Shown here: piece by piece, positions 53,145 through 61,582 of the stretch
How positions within the stretch are numbered: position 1 is the stretch's first letter
Layout: each line of letters starts with the position of its first letter
Assembly: GCA_036675035.1 (NCBI GenBank)
Contig: JAKFFO010000007.1
Location: 1-64,000 of the forward strand
DNA: 64,000 bases
Direction of reading: 5' to 3'
Origin: MESE01 sp036675035
GTDB taxonomy: Bacteria > Pseudomonadota > Gammaproteobacteria > Burkholderiales > Burkholderiaceae_D
Position numbers and translations under genes: made by a program
Notes under the pieces: model-generated
Told to the model about the DNA's origin: nothing
The model's input: only the letters and a program-made list of their open reading frames with translations
The model's database searches: none

Positions 53145-54095
53145 ATGCGTAAAGTTCTCGTACGTGGCTTGCTGCCGCTGATCGTGCTGCTGTTTGCAGC
53201 AATTGCACTGATGCTCGTGTTCAGCTGGGCGCCCGACCGGCCGGTGCATGAGCTGGTAAAACAATGGGCGCCGCCGCCTTCCACCTTTGTCGACGTGCGC
53301 GGTCTGAAGGTACATGTGCGCGATGAAGGGGTGCGAACCGATCCGGTACCGGTGGTGCTGATCCACGGCACTTCGGCCAGTCTGCATACCTGGGAAGGCT
53401 GGGTCGCCGCGCTCAAGCCGCAGCGCCGCGTGATCACGATGGATCTGCCGGGGTTCGGGCTGACCGGCCCGAATGCGCAGAACGATTATCGCGATGAAAC
53501 CTATACGCAGTTCATCCTGGATTTGATGGACACGCTGGGCGTGCAGCGCTTCGTGCTTGGCGGAAATTCACTCGGCGGCGAAATCGCATGGCAGGTCGCC
53601 GAGAAAGCGCCGCAACGCGTGGCCAAATTGATCCTGGTCGATGCGGCAGGTTATCCGATTCGGCCGCAATCGATGCCGATTGCATTCACGATTGCGCGCA
53701 CGCCGGTCGTAAACAAAATGATGGAAGTGACCTTGCCGCGCAGTATGGTCGAGTCTAGCGTACGCAATGTGTACGGAGATCCGTCGCGCGTTACGCCGGC
53801 GCTGGTGGATCGCTATGAAGCGCTTACGCTGCGCGCAGGCAACCGCAAGGCCCTGGCCCAGCGCTTTGCGCAATCCGATTTCGAGGGTTCCGGCTCGCGG
53901 ATCGAGGCAATCAAGCAGCCGACACTGATATTGTGGGGCGGTCGCGATATGCTGATTCCGCTTGAAAACGCGCACTGGTTCAAGCGCGATATTGCCGGCA
54001 GCCAGCTCGAAGTGTTCGACGATCTCGGGCATGTGCCGCACGAAGAAGATCCGGCGCGTACGGTCGCGGTGGTGCGGGCATTCCTGAATAAATAA
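53145..54095 (+). CDS. alpha/beta hydrolase with N-terminal membrane anchor
   Basis: A 316-residue hydrolase anchored by a helix at about residues 8–27 (GLLPLIVLLFAAIALMLVF). VVLIHGTSASLHTWEGW has the HG oxyanion motif, LGGNSLGGEIAW carries Ser142 as nucleophile, and GHVPHEEDP the catalytic histidine; an aspartate appears in WGGRDMLIPLENAHW. It looks like a meta-cleavage hydrolase/haloalkane-type fold anchored to the periplasmic face. The substrate is unknown. Confidence 0.88.
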   Translation: MRKVLVRGLLPLIVLLFAAIALMLVFSWAPDRPVHELVKQWAPPPSTFVDVRGLKVHVRDEGVRTDPVPVVLIHGTSASLHTWEGWVAALKPQRRVITMDLPGFGLTGPNAQNDYRDETYTQFILDLMDTLGVQRFVLGGNSLGGEIAWQVAEKAPQRVAKLILVDAAGYPIRPQSMPIAFTIARTPVVNKMMEVTLPRSMVESSVRNVYGDPSRVTPALVDRYEALTLRAGNRKALAQRFAQSDFEGSGSRIEAIKQPTLILWGGRDMLIPLENAHWFKRDIAGSQLEVFDDLGHVPHEEDPARTVAVVRAFLNK

Positions 54096-54137
54096 TCCGG
54101 CGTACTCCGGCTTGATGAATGGTTCCGGATTCATGCG

Positions 54138-56741
54138 CTACCAGCGCAAGGACTCCGGATACTGATACGCCGGGAATTGCTCGAAACGCGACGCCGGCGC
54201 GGCACGCTGCTGTGGCACTACCGCCTTCTCCGCTTTTTTCGCCGGTGTTGAAGACGCGGTTTCGCCGTCCGTACCGCTGTTTCCGGAACTGGTCGCCGCC
54301 GGCTGATCGCGCTGCGCAGTAACAGGATTGCGGCCCATTCCGGTCAGGATGCGCCCCAGCGCTTCGGCGGTGACCGGATTGGCAGCGGAGGGCGGCGTTA
54401 CCGGCTCGACTTCCTGCGACCCTACGATGATCGAGCTGCCGTCGCTGCGGGTAATCACGCCGTATCCCGATGGCGGCATTTCGTTATTGCGGTCCGGGCG
54501 GCTGGCCCAGTCGTCGGCCGGCGCGGTCACCATCAATCTCGGCGCCCGCGGCGGTTTCGGAAACTTCGCCTTCACGTCGATGTGCTTCGCCTTCAGCGTG
54601 TCGCGAAAGAAATCGCCGACCACCAGCATTGCATTGTGCCCGCCCTGTCCCCAGTAGTCGCTGCGCATCGTCACCCGCGCGTCGTTGAATCCGACCCATG
54701 CACCGGCCACCAGCTCCGGATGCATCAGGATGAACCAGCCGTCGGTATTGTTTTGCGTGGTGCCCGTCTTGCCGGCGATATCGGCGGTAATGTTGAATCG
54801 GCTTTTTACCTCCTGCCCGGTGCCTTGCCTGACCACGCCGCGCATCATGTCGATCAATTCCACCGCGGTTTTTTCCGACATCGCGCGCTGCGGAGCAGCA
54901 CCGAACTGCGCTACCACCTTGCCGTGGCGGTCGGTGATGCGGCTGATCAGAATCGGCTCATGGTACTGGCCGGTTTGTGCAATCGTCGAATAGGCCGACA
55001 CCATTTCCAGCAAGGTTACCGGGCTGGTCCCGAGTGCCAGCGAAGGCACCGCTTCCAGCCGGCTCTGCTTGATTCCCATTGCCTCGGCCAGACTGATGAT
55101 GCTGGGCAAGCCGGCGTCCAGCATCACTTGCGCGGTAATCGTATTTTTTGAAAAGATCAAACCCTCGCGCATGCTCATTGTCTTTCCGCTCGCGCCCGCC
55201 ATGTCGGTCGGCTTCCAGATGCTGCCGTCGACCGAAAGTATTTCAACGGCGCTGTCCTGATACGGGCGATTCGGACGCAATCCCTGTTCGAGCGCCGCAC
55301 CATAAACAATCGGTTTGAAGGTCGACCCGGGTTGCCGCATTGCCAGCGCAACATGATCGAATTGATCCCGGCTGAAGTCGCGGCTGCCGACCCACGCCTT
55401 GACCTGTCCGGTCGTTGGATCGATTGCGACCAAGCCGGCTTCAAGCCGCGATTTGTTTTCGCGCAGCTGCGCGATGAATTTCGGGTTCGCTTTCAGGCTG
55501 GCCAGCGCGTCGGCTGCGGATTTTCCTGCCTTGACCGCTTTCGCATATTCGGCTGTTTCGGCGATGAATGCATTTTCCAGTTCTGCATACTCTTCCCAGA
55601 AATAGCTGAACGGCTTGACCTTCGGCCGCATTTGCGCATAAGCGCCAGGCGTATGAGATAACAGTGCGGTCGATTCTTTTGCCCATTCCACGTCGGCAAT
55701 GTTTTGCAAGACTTGCGCCTGTTTCTCTACCGCCTGTGCCGCAGCTTGCTGCAGGCGGTCGTCCAGAGTGCTGTGAATCACCAGGCCGTCGGCATACAGG
55801 TTGTATTCATGTTCGTCGGCCCAGTTGATCAGCCATTTGCGCAAATGCGCAGTGAAGTGCGGGGCACTGCTCGGCGGATCGGTTTGCCGGTTCAGTTCGA
55901 CATGCAACGGCCGTTCCGCCAACGCCTGGTACTCGGCATCGGAAAGCGCGCCGTACTTGACCATCTGGCCGAGCACCACATTGCGGCGCGCCAGTGCCCG
56001 CTCCGGGTTCAGCACCGGGTTGTAATAGCTGGTGCCTTTGAGCATGCCGACCAGGGTTGCGCTTTCCAGAACGTCGAGCTCGGCTGCGGCTTTGTCGTAA
56101 TAGGTACGCGCCGCCATTTCGATGCCGACCACGCTGTAAAGAAAGGGAACCGTGTTCAGGTAGGTTTCCAGGATCTGCTGCTTGGTATAGGCGCGTTCGA
56201 TGCGGATCGCGGTAATGATTTCCTTGAGCTTGCGCTCAAGCGAGCGCGTGCGGCCGATTTCGTCGGGAAACAGATTGCGCGCCAGCTGCTGGGTAATGGT
56301 CGAACCGCCCTGCGTGTCGCCGCCTGCGGTATGGAAAACGGCCGCCAGCGTGCGCTTGATATCGACTCCGTTGTGATCGTAGAAGCGATGGTCTTCGGTG
56401 GAAATCAATGCATCGAGCGCATGCGGCGAGATTTCCGCAAGCGTGACGACTTCCTGGTAATTCTGCCGAAAGGTCGCGAGATGCTTGCCGTCAGCCGTAT
56501 ACAGGACGCTGGGGTACATCGCACGCACCTGCTGCAAATTATCGATTGCCGGCGTTTGCGGAATCAGCAGCATCAGGTAGGCGTACCCCAGCGCAACGCC
56601 GATGACGCCGGCCGCACCGAGCGCTGCCGCACCGGCCAAGAGGTATTTGGCAAGCCGAGGCCGGGAAGTTTTTTTCAAAGGCTGCGGCGCGCTGTCCGTT
56701 TGGCATCGCTGTTCATCTCCGTGCGTGTCGTTGGAATCCAC
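54138..56741 (-). CDS. class A penicillin-binding protein (PBP1A family)
   Basis: An 867-residue bifunctional peptidoglycan synthase. One membrane helix lies at about 33–60. The glycosyltransferase domain has EDHRFYDHNGVDIKR with catalytic Glu116 and QGGSTITQQLARNLFPDE (144–161). The transpeptidase domain has STFK (473–476, catalytic Ser473), SKN (531–533) and KTG (658–660). A Pro-rich C-terminal tail of about 100 residues (with PSSGYGVI-like and EPVTPPSAAN stretches) ends the protein. All active-site residues are present, so both activities are expected. It is an apparently single gene, convergent with the hydrolase. Confidence 0.95.
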   Translation of the reverse strand: MDSNDTHGDEQRCQTDSAPQPLKKTSRPRLAKYLLAGAAALGAAGVIGVALGYAYLMLLIPQTPAIDNLQQVRAMYPSVLYTADGKHLATFRQNYQEVVTLAEISPHALDALISTEDHRFYDHNGVDIKRTLAAVFHTAGGDTQGGSTITQQLARNLFPDEIGRTRSLERKLKEIITAIRIERAYTKQQILETYLNTVPFLYSVVGIEMAARTYYDKAAAELDVLESATLVGMLKGTSYYNPVLNPERALARRNVVLGQMVKYGALSDAEYQALAERPLHVELNRQTDPPSSAPHFTAHLRKWLINWADEHEYNLYADGLVIHSTLDDRLQQAAAQAVEKQAQVLQNIADVEWAKESTALLSHTPGAYAQMRPKVKPFSYFWEEYAELENAFIAETAEYAKAVKAGKSAADALASLKANPKFIAQLRENKSRLEAGLVAIDPTTGQVKAWVGSRDFSRDQFDHVALAMRQPGSTFKPIVYGAALEQGLRPNRPYQDSAVEILSVDGSIWKPTDMAGASGKTMSMREGLIFSKNTITAQVMLDAGLPSIISLAEAMGIKQSRLEAVPSLALGTSPVTLLEMVSAYSTIAQTGQYHEPILISRITDRHGKVVAQFGAAPQRAMSEKTAVELIDMMRGVVRQGTGQEVKSRFNITADIAGKTGTTQNNTDGWFILMHPELVAGAWVGFNDARVTMRSDYWGQGGHNAMLVVGDFFRDTLKAKHIDVKAKFPKPPRAPRLMVTAPADDWASRPDRNNEMPPSGYGVITRSDGSSIIVGSQEVEPVTPPSAANPVTAEALGRILTGMGRNPVTAQRDQPAATSSGNSGTDGETASSTPAKKAEKAVVPQQRAAPASRFEQFPAYQYPESLRW

Positions 56742-56945
56742 AATCGGCGCTCTTGTGTTGGTTGGCTGACAAAATTGGACCTGCCAACCTTATTTTGGTT
56801 TGATTCGATCAGCGATGATTTGCGTAAATACAAGACAAGCTGAATCGCCAATGCCATTCGGAAAGGATCGGGCAGCGCGATGCAATCCGCGATAAGCTTC
56901 GGTCTGCTCCGATCCATCCGAAAATTCCTGAACCAGTCACTCTCC

Positions 56946-58151
56946 ATGAGCCCATCCGCATCCGCCGCGCCGCTTCCGCGCAGCGCCATACTGCTGCTGT
57001 CGCTGGCCGCATTTGCCAGCGGCATATCGCTGCGCGTCACCGATCCGCTGCTGCCGCGCCTTGCCGCGGATTTCGACGTATCGCTCGGCGCGGCGTCGTA
57101 CGTGATTACGGTTTTCGCGATCGCGTACGGCGTATCGCAATTGTTCTTCGGGCCGCTGGGCGATCGTTTCGGCAAGTATCTGGTCGTGGCCTGGGCCTGT
57201 GTCGCCTGCGGCATTACCGCCACGCTGTGCGCGCTGGCACCGAATTTTCCGTCGCTGCTGGGCGCGCGGTTGCTGGCTGGCGGCACCGCAGCCGCGATCA
57301 TTCCATTGTCGATGGCATGGATCGGCGACGTGGTGCCGTATGACCAGCGGCAACCGGTATTGGCGCGATTCCTGATCGGCCAGATCCTTGGATTGTCGAG
57401 CGGTGTGCTGGTCGGCGGCCTGGCAGCGGATTATTTCAGCTGGCGCCTGCCGTTTTTCGGCGTTGCGCTGGTTTTCGCGGCAATCAGTGTTGCGTTATTC
57501 ATGTTGAACCGGCGTTTGCCCGATCATGCGCGGGCCGTACGCATTGTGGAAGGCTCGGTGGTGCGACGTACCGCCGCTGAGTTCGGTCAAGTGATGGCGG
57601 CGCCGTGGGCGCGTGTCGTATTGCTGGCGGTATTCCTGGAGGGCGCGTTCCTGTATGGCGGTTTCGCGTTCATCGCATCGCATGTGCACCGCGTCTACCA
57701 GATATCACTTGCCACTGCCGGATCGCTGGTGATGCTGTTCGGATTCGGCGGCCTGTTGTTTGCGATTGCATCAAGGACGCTGGTGCGGCGCCTGGGCGAA
57801 GTCGGCTTGTCGCGTTGGGGCGGGTTGTTGCTGGGCGGATCGCTGCTCGCAATCGGTATCGGACCGGCCTGGTGGTGGTCCATTCCCGGCTGTTTTATTG
57901 CCGGCCTCGGGTTCTACATGTTCCACAACACGTTGCAGATCAATGCAACCCAGATGGCGCCGGAACGGCGCGGGGCGGCGGTATCGGCATTTGCATCGAG
58001 TTTTTTCATGGGCCAGTCGGTCGGCGTCGCCGTCGCGGGCATGCTGATAGAGCATTTTGGTACCGCAGTGGTACTGGTGATCAGCGCGCTCGGAGTAATG
58101 TCGGTGGCGCTGGGCTTCGGTAGAAAGTTATCAACGCGCGCGGCGAAATGA
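56946..58151 (+). CDS. MFS transporter
   Basis: A 401-residue major facilitator with twelve helices. FASGISLRVTDPLLPRLAADF opens helix 1. Motif A reads GPLGDRFGKYLVVAWACVACG. SLSMAWIGDVVPYDQRQPVL-like sequence follows, and FYMFHNTLQINATQMAPERRG appears in the C-terminal half. It is of the arabinose-efflux/drug-efflux type; the substrate is unknown. The start at 56946 (MSPSASAAPL) is preferred to an in-frame ATG at 56880. It is divergent from the penicillin-binding protein. Confidence 0.88.
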   Translation: MSPSASAAPLPRSAILLLSLAAFASGISLRVTDPLLPRLAADFDVSLGAASYVITVFAIAYGVSQLFFGPLGDRFGKYLVVAWACVACGITATLCALAPNFPSLLGARLLAGGTAAAIIPLSMAWIGDVVPYDQRQPVLARFLIGQILGLSSGVLVGGLAADYFSWRLPFFGVALVFAAISVALFMLNRRLPDHARAVRIVEGSVVRRTAAEFGQVMAAPWARVVLLAVFLEGAFLYGGFAFIASHVHRVYQISLATAGSLVMLFGFGGLLFAIASRTLVRRLGEVGLSRWGGLLLGGSLLAIGIGPAWWWSIPGCFIAGLGFYMFHNTLQINATQMAPERRGAAVSAFASSFFMGQSVGVAVAGMLIEHFGTAVVLVISALGVMSVALGFGRKLSTRAAK

Positions 58152-58195
58152 TGATTTGCGCTGCGGCGTGGTCGCGCCGTTTGTGTACCGGAGTC

Positions 58196-58234
58196 GAAAA
58201 AGAAGCCCCGCCAGGCGTTGACGCCTGCGGGGCT
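58196..58234 (-). terminator. rho-independent terminator for the minus-strand gene
   Basis: AGCCCCGC-AGGCGT / ACGCCT-GCGGGGCT forms a 14-base stem around a two-base TG loop, with one bulged base. On the minus strand it is followed by TTCTTTTTC, so it ends the gene at 58339–58623. On the plus strand the following sequence is not T-rich. Confidence 0.75.
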
Positions 58235-58338
58235 AAATTCTTCCTGAAAGAGAGGAAGGGAGACCGATGCCGGCTGCTCCGGGGCCCGGTGTTTCTAATG
58301 AGACGCCGGGAACCGGAACTTGGCAGCGGCGCCGGGTA

Positions 58339-58623
58339 TTACCCGCGCGATGCCAGCGACCGCAATTCCGCGGCCAGACCTGGCTGGCTGGATTCGTACT
58401 CGCGTGCCATGCGGTTGAGCATCAGCACCCCCTGGAATTTATCGCGCTCCTTGCTCTCTCCGGCCTGATTGCGTGGTGTAATGACAAGCAATGCGGCGCG
58501 CAGCATGCCTGCGATCAGCGGCTTGAATACAATCAACAGGGCGGCGAAGACGCCCAGTCCGATCAATGGACGAACCGCGCTGGCGGCTGCTTCGACGGGG
58601 ATGGCAATAGATAGGATCGACAT
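58339..58623 (-). CDS. small membrane protein, function unknown
   Basis: A 94-residue protein. The N-terminus is MSILSIAIPVEAAASAVRPL, then one long helix (IGLGVFAALLIVFKPLIAGMLRAALLVI), and a charged C-terminal tail (RMAREYESSQPGLAAELRSL). The ATG at 58623 has CAGGAGTTCCAA upstream. I do not recognise the family. The tail could form a helix that interacts with a partner. It is alone between the MFS gene and the LysR gene and has a terminator. Confidence 0.65.
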   Translation of the reverse strand: MSILSIAIPVEAAASAVRPLIGLGVFAALLIVFKPLIAGMLRAALLVITPRNQAGESKERDKFQGVLMLNRMAREYESSQPGLAAELRSLASRG

Positions 58624-58780
58624 TTGGAACTCCTGTTCAACAATCAAAAATTTTCTCTGGTGATACAAGTATGGGTATCGGCAAGATATAAATCAAATTC
58701 CGTTTTATGATGTCGGCTATTTCTTTTGTGAATATCTGGATTTTTCAATTTCTACCTTTTATCGAGCGTGTGTTGGCAAA

Positions 58781-59713
58781 ATGAGCTTTCTGACCCTTGA
58801 TTTGAATTTGCTGCGTGTGTTCGATGCGGTAATGACCGAACAGAACCTGACGCGTGCTGCCGACCGTCTGGCGATGACGCAGCCGGCGGTGTCGAATGCG
58901 CTGAAGCGCTTGCGCGACGCACTCGGCGACGAATTGCTGATCCGTACCGCGCATGGCGTGAAACCGACGCCGCATGCAGAAGCGCTGTGGCCGACCGTAC
59001 GGCACGCATTGTCGGAGCTTGAAGAAGCCGTGATGCCGACCAAGTTCGACGCATCTAATGCGCGCGTGACTTTCCATCTGGCGATGGCAGACGCAACGGC
59101 GGCGCTGTGGTTGCCGGCACTGGTGCGATCGATCGAGCGCGAGGCGCCGAGCATCAAGGTCCGCATGTCGCCGCTGATGACGCGCGAACCGCGGCCGATG
59201 TTGTTGCGCGGAGACATAGACCTGGCGATCGGTTTTTTCCCCGGTGTGGTGGCACAGCTGACCGGTGGGCCGGATACGCCGATTCGGCATGAGCAGCTGT
59301 ATTCCGGAAAATATGTATGCGTGATGCGCAAGGATCATCCGCTGGCAAAAGGCCCGCTGACGCTGGACGGATACTGTTCGGCCAACCATTTGCTGGTGAG
59401 CTTTTCCGGCCGCGCGCGCGGCCTGGTCGACGACGCACTCGCGCAACTCGGCCGCGAGCGGCGGATTCTGTTGACAGTGAACCAGTTCTTTACCGGCGGC
59501 CGGGTGGTTGCCAGTTCCGACCTGGTGACCGTGCTGCCGCGCCATCTGATCGCATCGACCGGGATGACGGGCGCATTGATCGCCAAGGATCTGCCGTTTC
59601 CGATGCCGGAAATCCATATCGATATGCTGTGGCACGAGCGCGATGCGCGCAGTCCGGCGCATAAGTGGCTGCGCCAGCACTTGACGGCAATCACGACGGC
59701 GCCGGCGTTCTAG
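58781..59713 (+). CDS. LysR-family transcriptional regulator (NodD/LeuO-like)
   Basis: A 310-residue regulator. MSFLTLDLNLLRVFDAVMTE, ADRLAMTQPAVSNALKRLRDAL and DELLIRTAHGVKPTPHAEAL form the helix-turn-helix, of the type found in the NodD/LeuO subgroup. The rest is the effector domain (VTFHLAMADATAALWLPALV, then RGDIDLAIGFFPGVV). The effector is unknown. The gene has a divergent small membrane protein gene upstream and is convergent with the MFS gene at 59735, so its target is not clear from position. Confidence 0.93.
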   Translation: MSFLTLDLNLLRVFDAVMTEQNLTRAADRLAMTQPAVSNALKRLRDALGDELLIRTAHGVKPTPHAEALWPTVRHALSELEEAVMPTKFDASNARVTFHLAMADATAALWLPALVRSIEREAPSIKVRMSPLMTREPRPMLLRGDIDLAIGFFPGVVAQLTGGPDTPIRHEQLYSGKYVCVMRKDHPLAKGPLTLDGYCSANHLLVSFSGRARGLVDDALAQLGRERRILLTVNQFFTGGRVVASSDLVTVLPRHLIASTGMTGALIAKDLPFPMPEIHIDMLWHERDARSPAHKWLRQHLTAITTAPAF

Positions 59714-59734
59714 CCGATCCGGTTTATCCGCCGG

Positions 59735-60961
59735 TCAAGCGGGAACAGACGCCCTCTTGATCGCAAACCGGTATGCGATCACCGACAGCAATGCGCATGC
59801 AACCAGCGCAAGAACTGCATCGCCGCGCATCAGCCCTGCGGTCATCGCCATTGAAAAAATCACCGGTGCGATCGCTCTGGCGATGAACGACGGGCGGGCC
59901 AGCTTGCCCAGCAGCGCGCCGTATCCGACGCGGCCGAACAGCGCGGCCGGCACCGTGCCGCGCACGATGGTCATGATGCCGTTGCTGAAACCGAAGAATG
60001 CGGCAAACAGGAACGCCGGCAGCGACAGGCCTTGCACGAAATACAGAACGATCACCGCCATCAGCATCAGCACGAACGACACGGTACCGATCGTGACCGG
60101 CCGAATGTTGCGCGCGACCGTGAATTCCAGGATGCGCCCTACCACCTGCATCGGGCCGATCAGCGCCGCAATGAATACCGCATCCTTGGCGCTCAGGCCG
60201 GCCGACTTGAGCAACGTAATCAAATGAATCAGCAGTGCCGACGACACGAAAGTCATCAGCGCGAACGCCGCCGCAAGCCATGCATAATCGACGGCAGCCG
60301 GGCTCGATGCCGCTGCCGGATCGCCCGAAGCGGCCGCCGGGTCGTGCGTTGCCGCCTCGACATGATGAGCCGGCAACAGCCACCAATGGAGCGGCAGGCA
60401 AACCAGCAGCTGCAGACCTGCATACACCGCGAGTGTCTGGCGCCAGCCGATCGCGTCGAGCAGCACTTGCGACAGCGGCCAGAATACGGTGCTGGCAAAG
60501 CCGCCGAACAATGTGAGCGCGGTAATCGATTTCCGGTAAGCCTGCCCGGCGATCTGATTCAGCGCCGCGAATGCGGCGTCATACAAGGTGGCCGCCATCG
60601 CAACGCCTGCCGTCACCGACGCGAGCACCAGCGTGAACGGACCGCTTGCGGTCGCAAACAGAAGCAGCGCAACGACACCGACACAGGAACCGAGCGACAG
60701 CACGATGCGTCCACCGCGTTCGTCGATCAGTTTTCCGGCCAGCGGCGCCGCCAGCCCGGACAGGAACAGACTGAGCGTGAACGCGCCGAACAACAGGGTC
60801 TGCGATACGCCGAGATCGCGCTGCATGGGCTCGCCCAGCACCGCAATCGTGTAATAGAAGGCGCCCCAGGAAATGATTTGATTGATGCCGAGCGCGCAGA
60901 CGGACCCGGCCAGACCGGGGTTATGCGGAGACGGCTTCAACGATTTCACGCTATCGGTCAT
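59735..60961 (-). CDS. MFS transporter (monocarboxylate-type)
   Basis: A 408-residue transporter with twelve helices. LAGSVCALGINQIISWGAFYYTIAVLGEPM is the first helix, and GLAAPLAGKLIDERGGRIVLSLGSCVGVV includes an MFS motif A-like loop. The long loop between helices 6 and 7 is alanine-rich (ATHDPAAASGDPAAASSPAAV). FSNGIMTIVRGTVPAALFG is in the C-terminal half. It belongs near the OFA/monocarboxylate branch; the substrate is unknown. It is 13 bases downstream of the Lrp gene on the same strand, so the two may be co-transcribed. Confidence 0.87.
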   Translation of the reverse strand: MTDSVKSLKPSPHNPGLAGSVCALGINQIISWGAFYYTIAVLGEPMQRDLGVSQTLLFGAFTLSLFLSGLAAPLAGKLIDERGGRIVLSLGSCVGVVALLLFATASGPFTLVLASVTAGVAMAATLYDAAFAALNQIAGQAYRKSITALTLFGGFASTVFWPLSQVLLDAIGWRQTLAVYAGLQLLVCLPLHWWLLPAHHVEAATHDPAAASGDPAAASSPAAVDYAWLAAAFALMTFVSSALLIHLITLLKSAGLSAKDAVFIAALIGPMQVVGRILEFTVARNIRPVTIGTVSFVLMLMAVIVLYFVQGLSLPAFLFAAFFGFSNGIMTIVRGTVPAALFGRVGYGALLGKLARPSFIARAIAPVIFSMAMTAGLMRGDAVLALVACALLSVIAYRFAIKRASVPA

Positions 60962-60974
60962 GTATTGGGCAACG

Positions 60975-61439
60975 TCATTTGATCGCCAGCCTGGTGGTGC
61001 TTTTCACTTCTTCCATCACTGCATAGGTATGCGTCTCGCGTACCCCCTTGAGCTGCAGCAGCGATTTGCCGAGAAACTCGCGATACGCGTTCATGTCCTT
61101 TACCCGCGCCTTGACCAGATAGTCGAAACCGCCGGCCACCATGTGGCACTCCAGCACTTCGGGAATTGCCTGAATGCTGCGCTTGAATGCATCGAACACC
61201 TCCGGCGTGGTGCGATCAAGCACCACTTCGATGAATACCAGCAGCGATACATCGAGTAATTGCGGGCTGAGTTGCGCGGTATAGCCAAGAATGTAACCGG
61301 CTTCCTGCAACTTGCGCACGCGCTCCAGGCAAGCGGCAGGCGACAGGTTGACGCGCGCCGACAATTCAATATTGCTGATACGCCCGTCGTTTTGCAATTC
61401 CCTCAGGATATTTTTACCGATCTTGTCGAGCATAAGCAT
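60975..61439 (-). CDS. Lrp/AsnC-family regulator, probable putA regulator
   Basis: A 154-residue regulator. MLMLDKIGKNILRELQNDGRISNIELSARVNLSPAACLERVRKL is the N-terminal helix-turn-helix in the classic AsnC arrangement. The RAM ligand-binding domain follows (DVSLLVFIEVVLDRTTPEVF, then HMVAGGFDYLVKARV). It is divergent from putA across 143 AT-rich bases, a standard arrangement in betaproteobacteria, in which an Lrp-type protein activates proline catabolism. Proline or a related amino acid is the likely ligand. Confidence 0.93.
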   Translation of the reverse strand: MLMLDKIGKNILRELQNDGRISNIELSARVNLSPAACLERVRKLQEAGYILGYTAQLSPQLLDVSLLVFIEVVLDRTTPEVFDAFKRSIQAIPEVLECHMVAGGFDYLVKARVKDMNAYREFLGKSLLQLKGVRETHTYAVMEEVKSTTRLAIK

Positions 61440-61582
61440 TTTTCAAGGAAATTTAATTCGGAATTTTTATTCAGTACTCTATTTAATTTTGATAATAACA
61501 GCGAATACCAGAATTAATATCCCTAAACAACTCATAAAATCGAATTATCCAAATCCCTTTGAATGAGCTGTTTCCTGCTGCC
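61440..61582. promoter_or_regulatory. AT-rich lrp–putA divergent promoter region
   Basis: A 143-base spacer with long A/T runs and short inverted repeats, such as GAATTTTTATTC at 61461–61472, plus several similar AATT/TAAT motifs. Lrp-type proteins prefer such sequence. I infer it holds the promoters and operators of both flanking genes; individual boxes were not assigned. Confidence 0.55.
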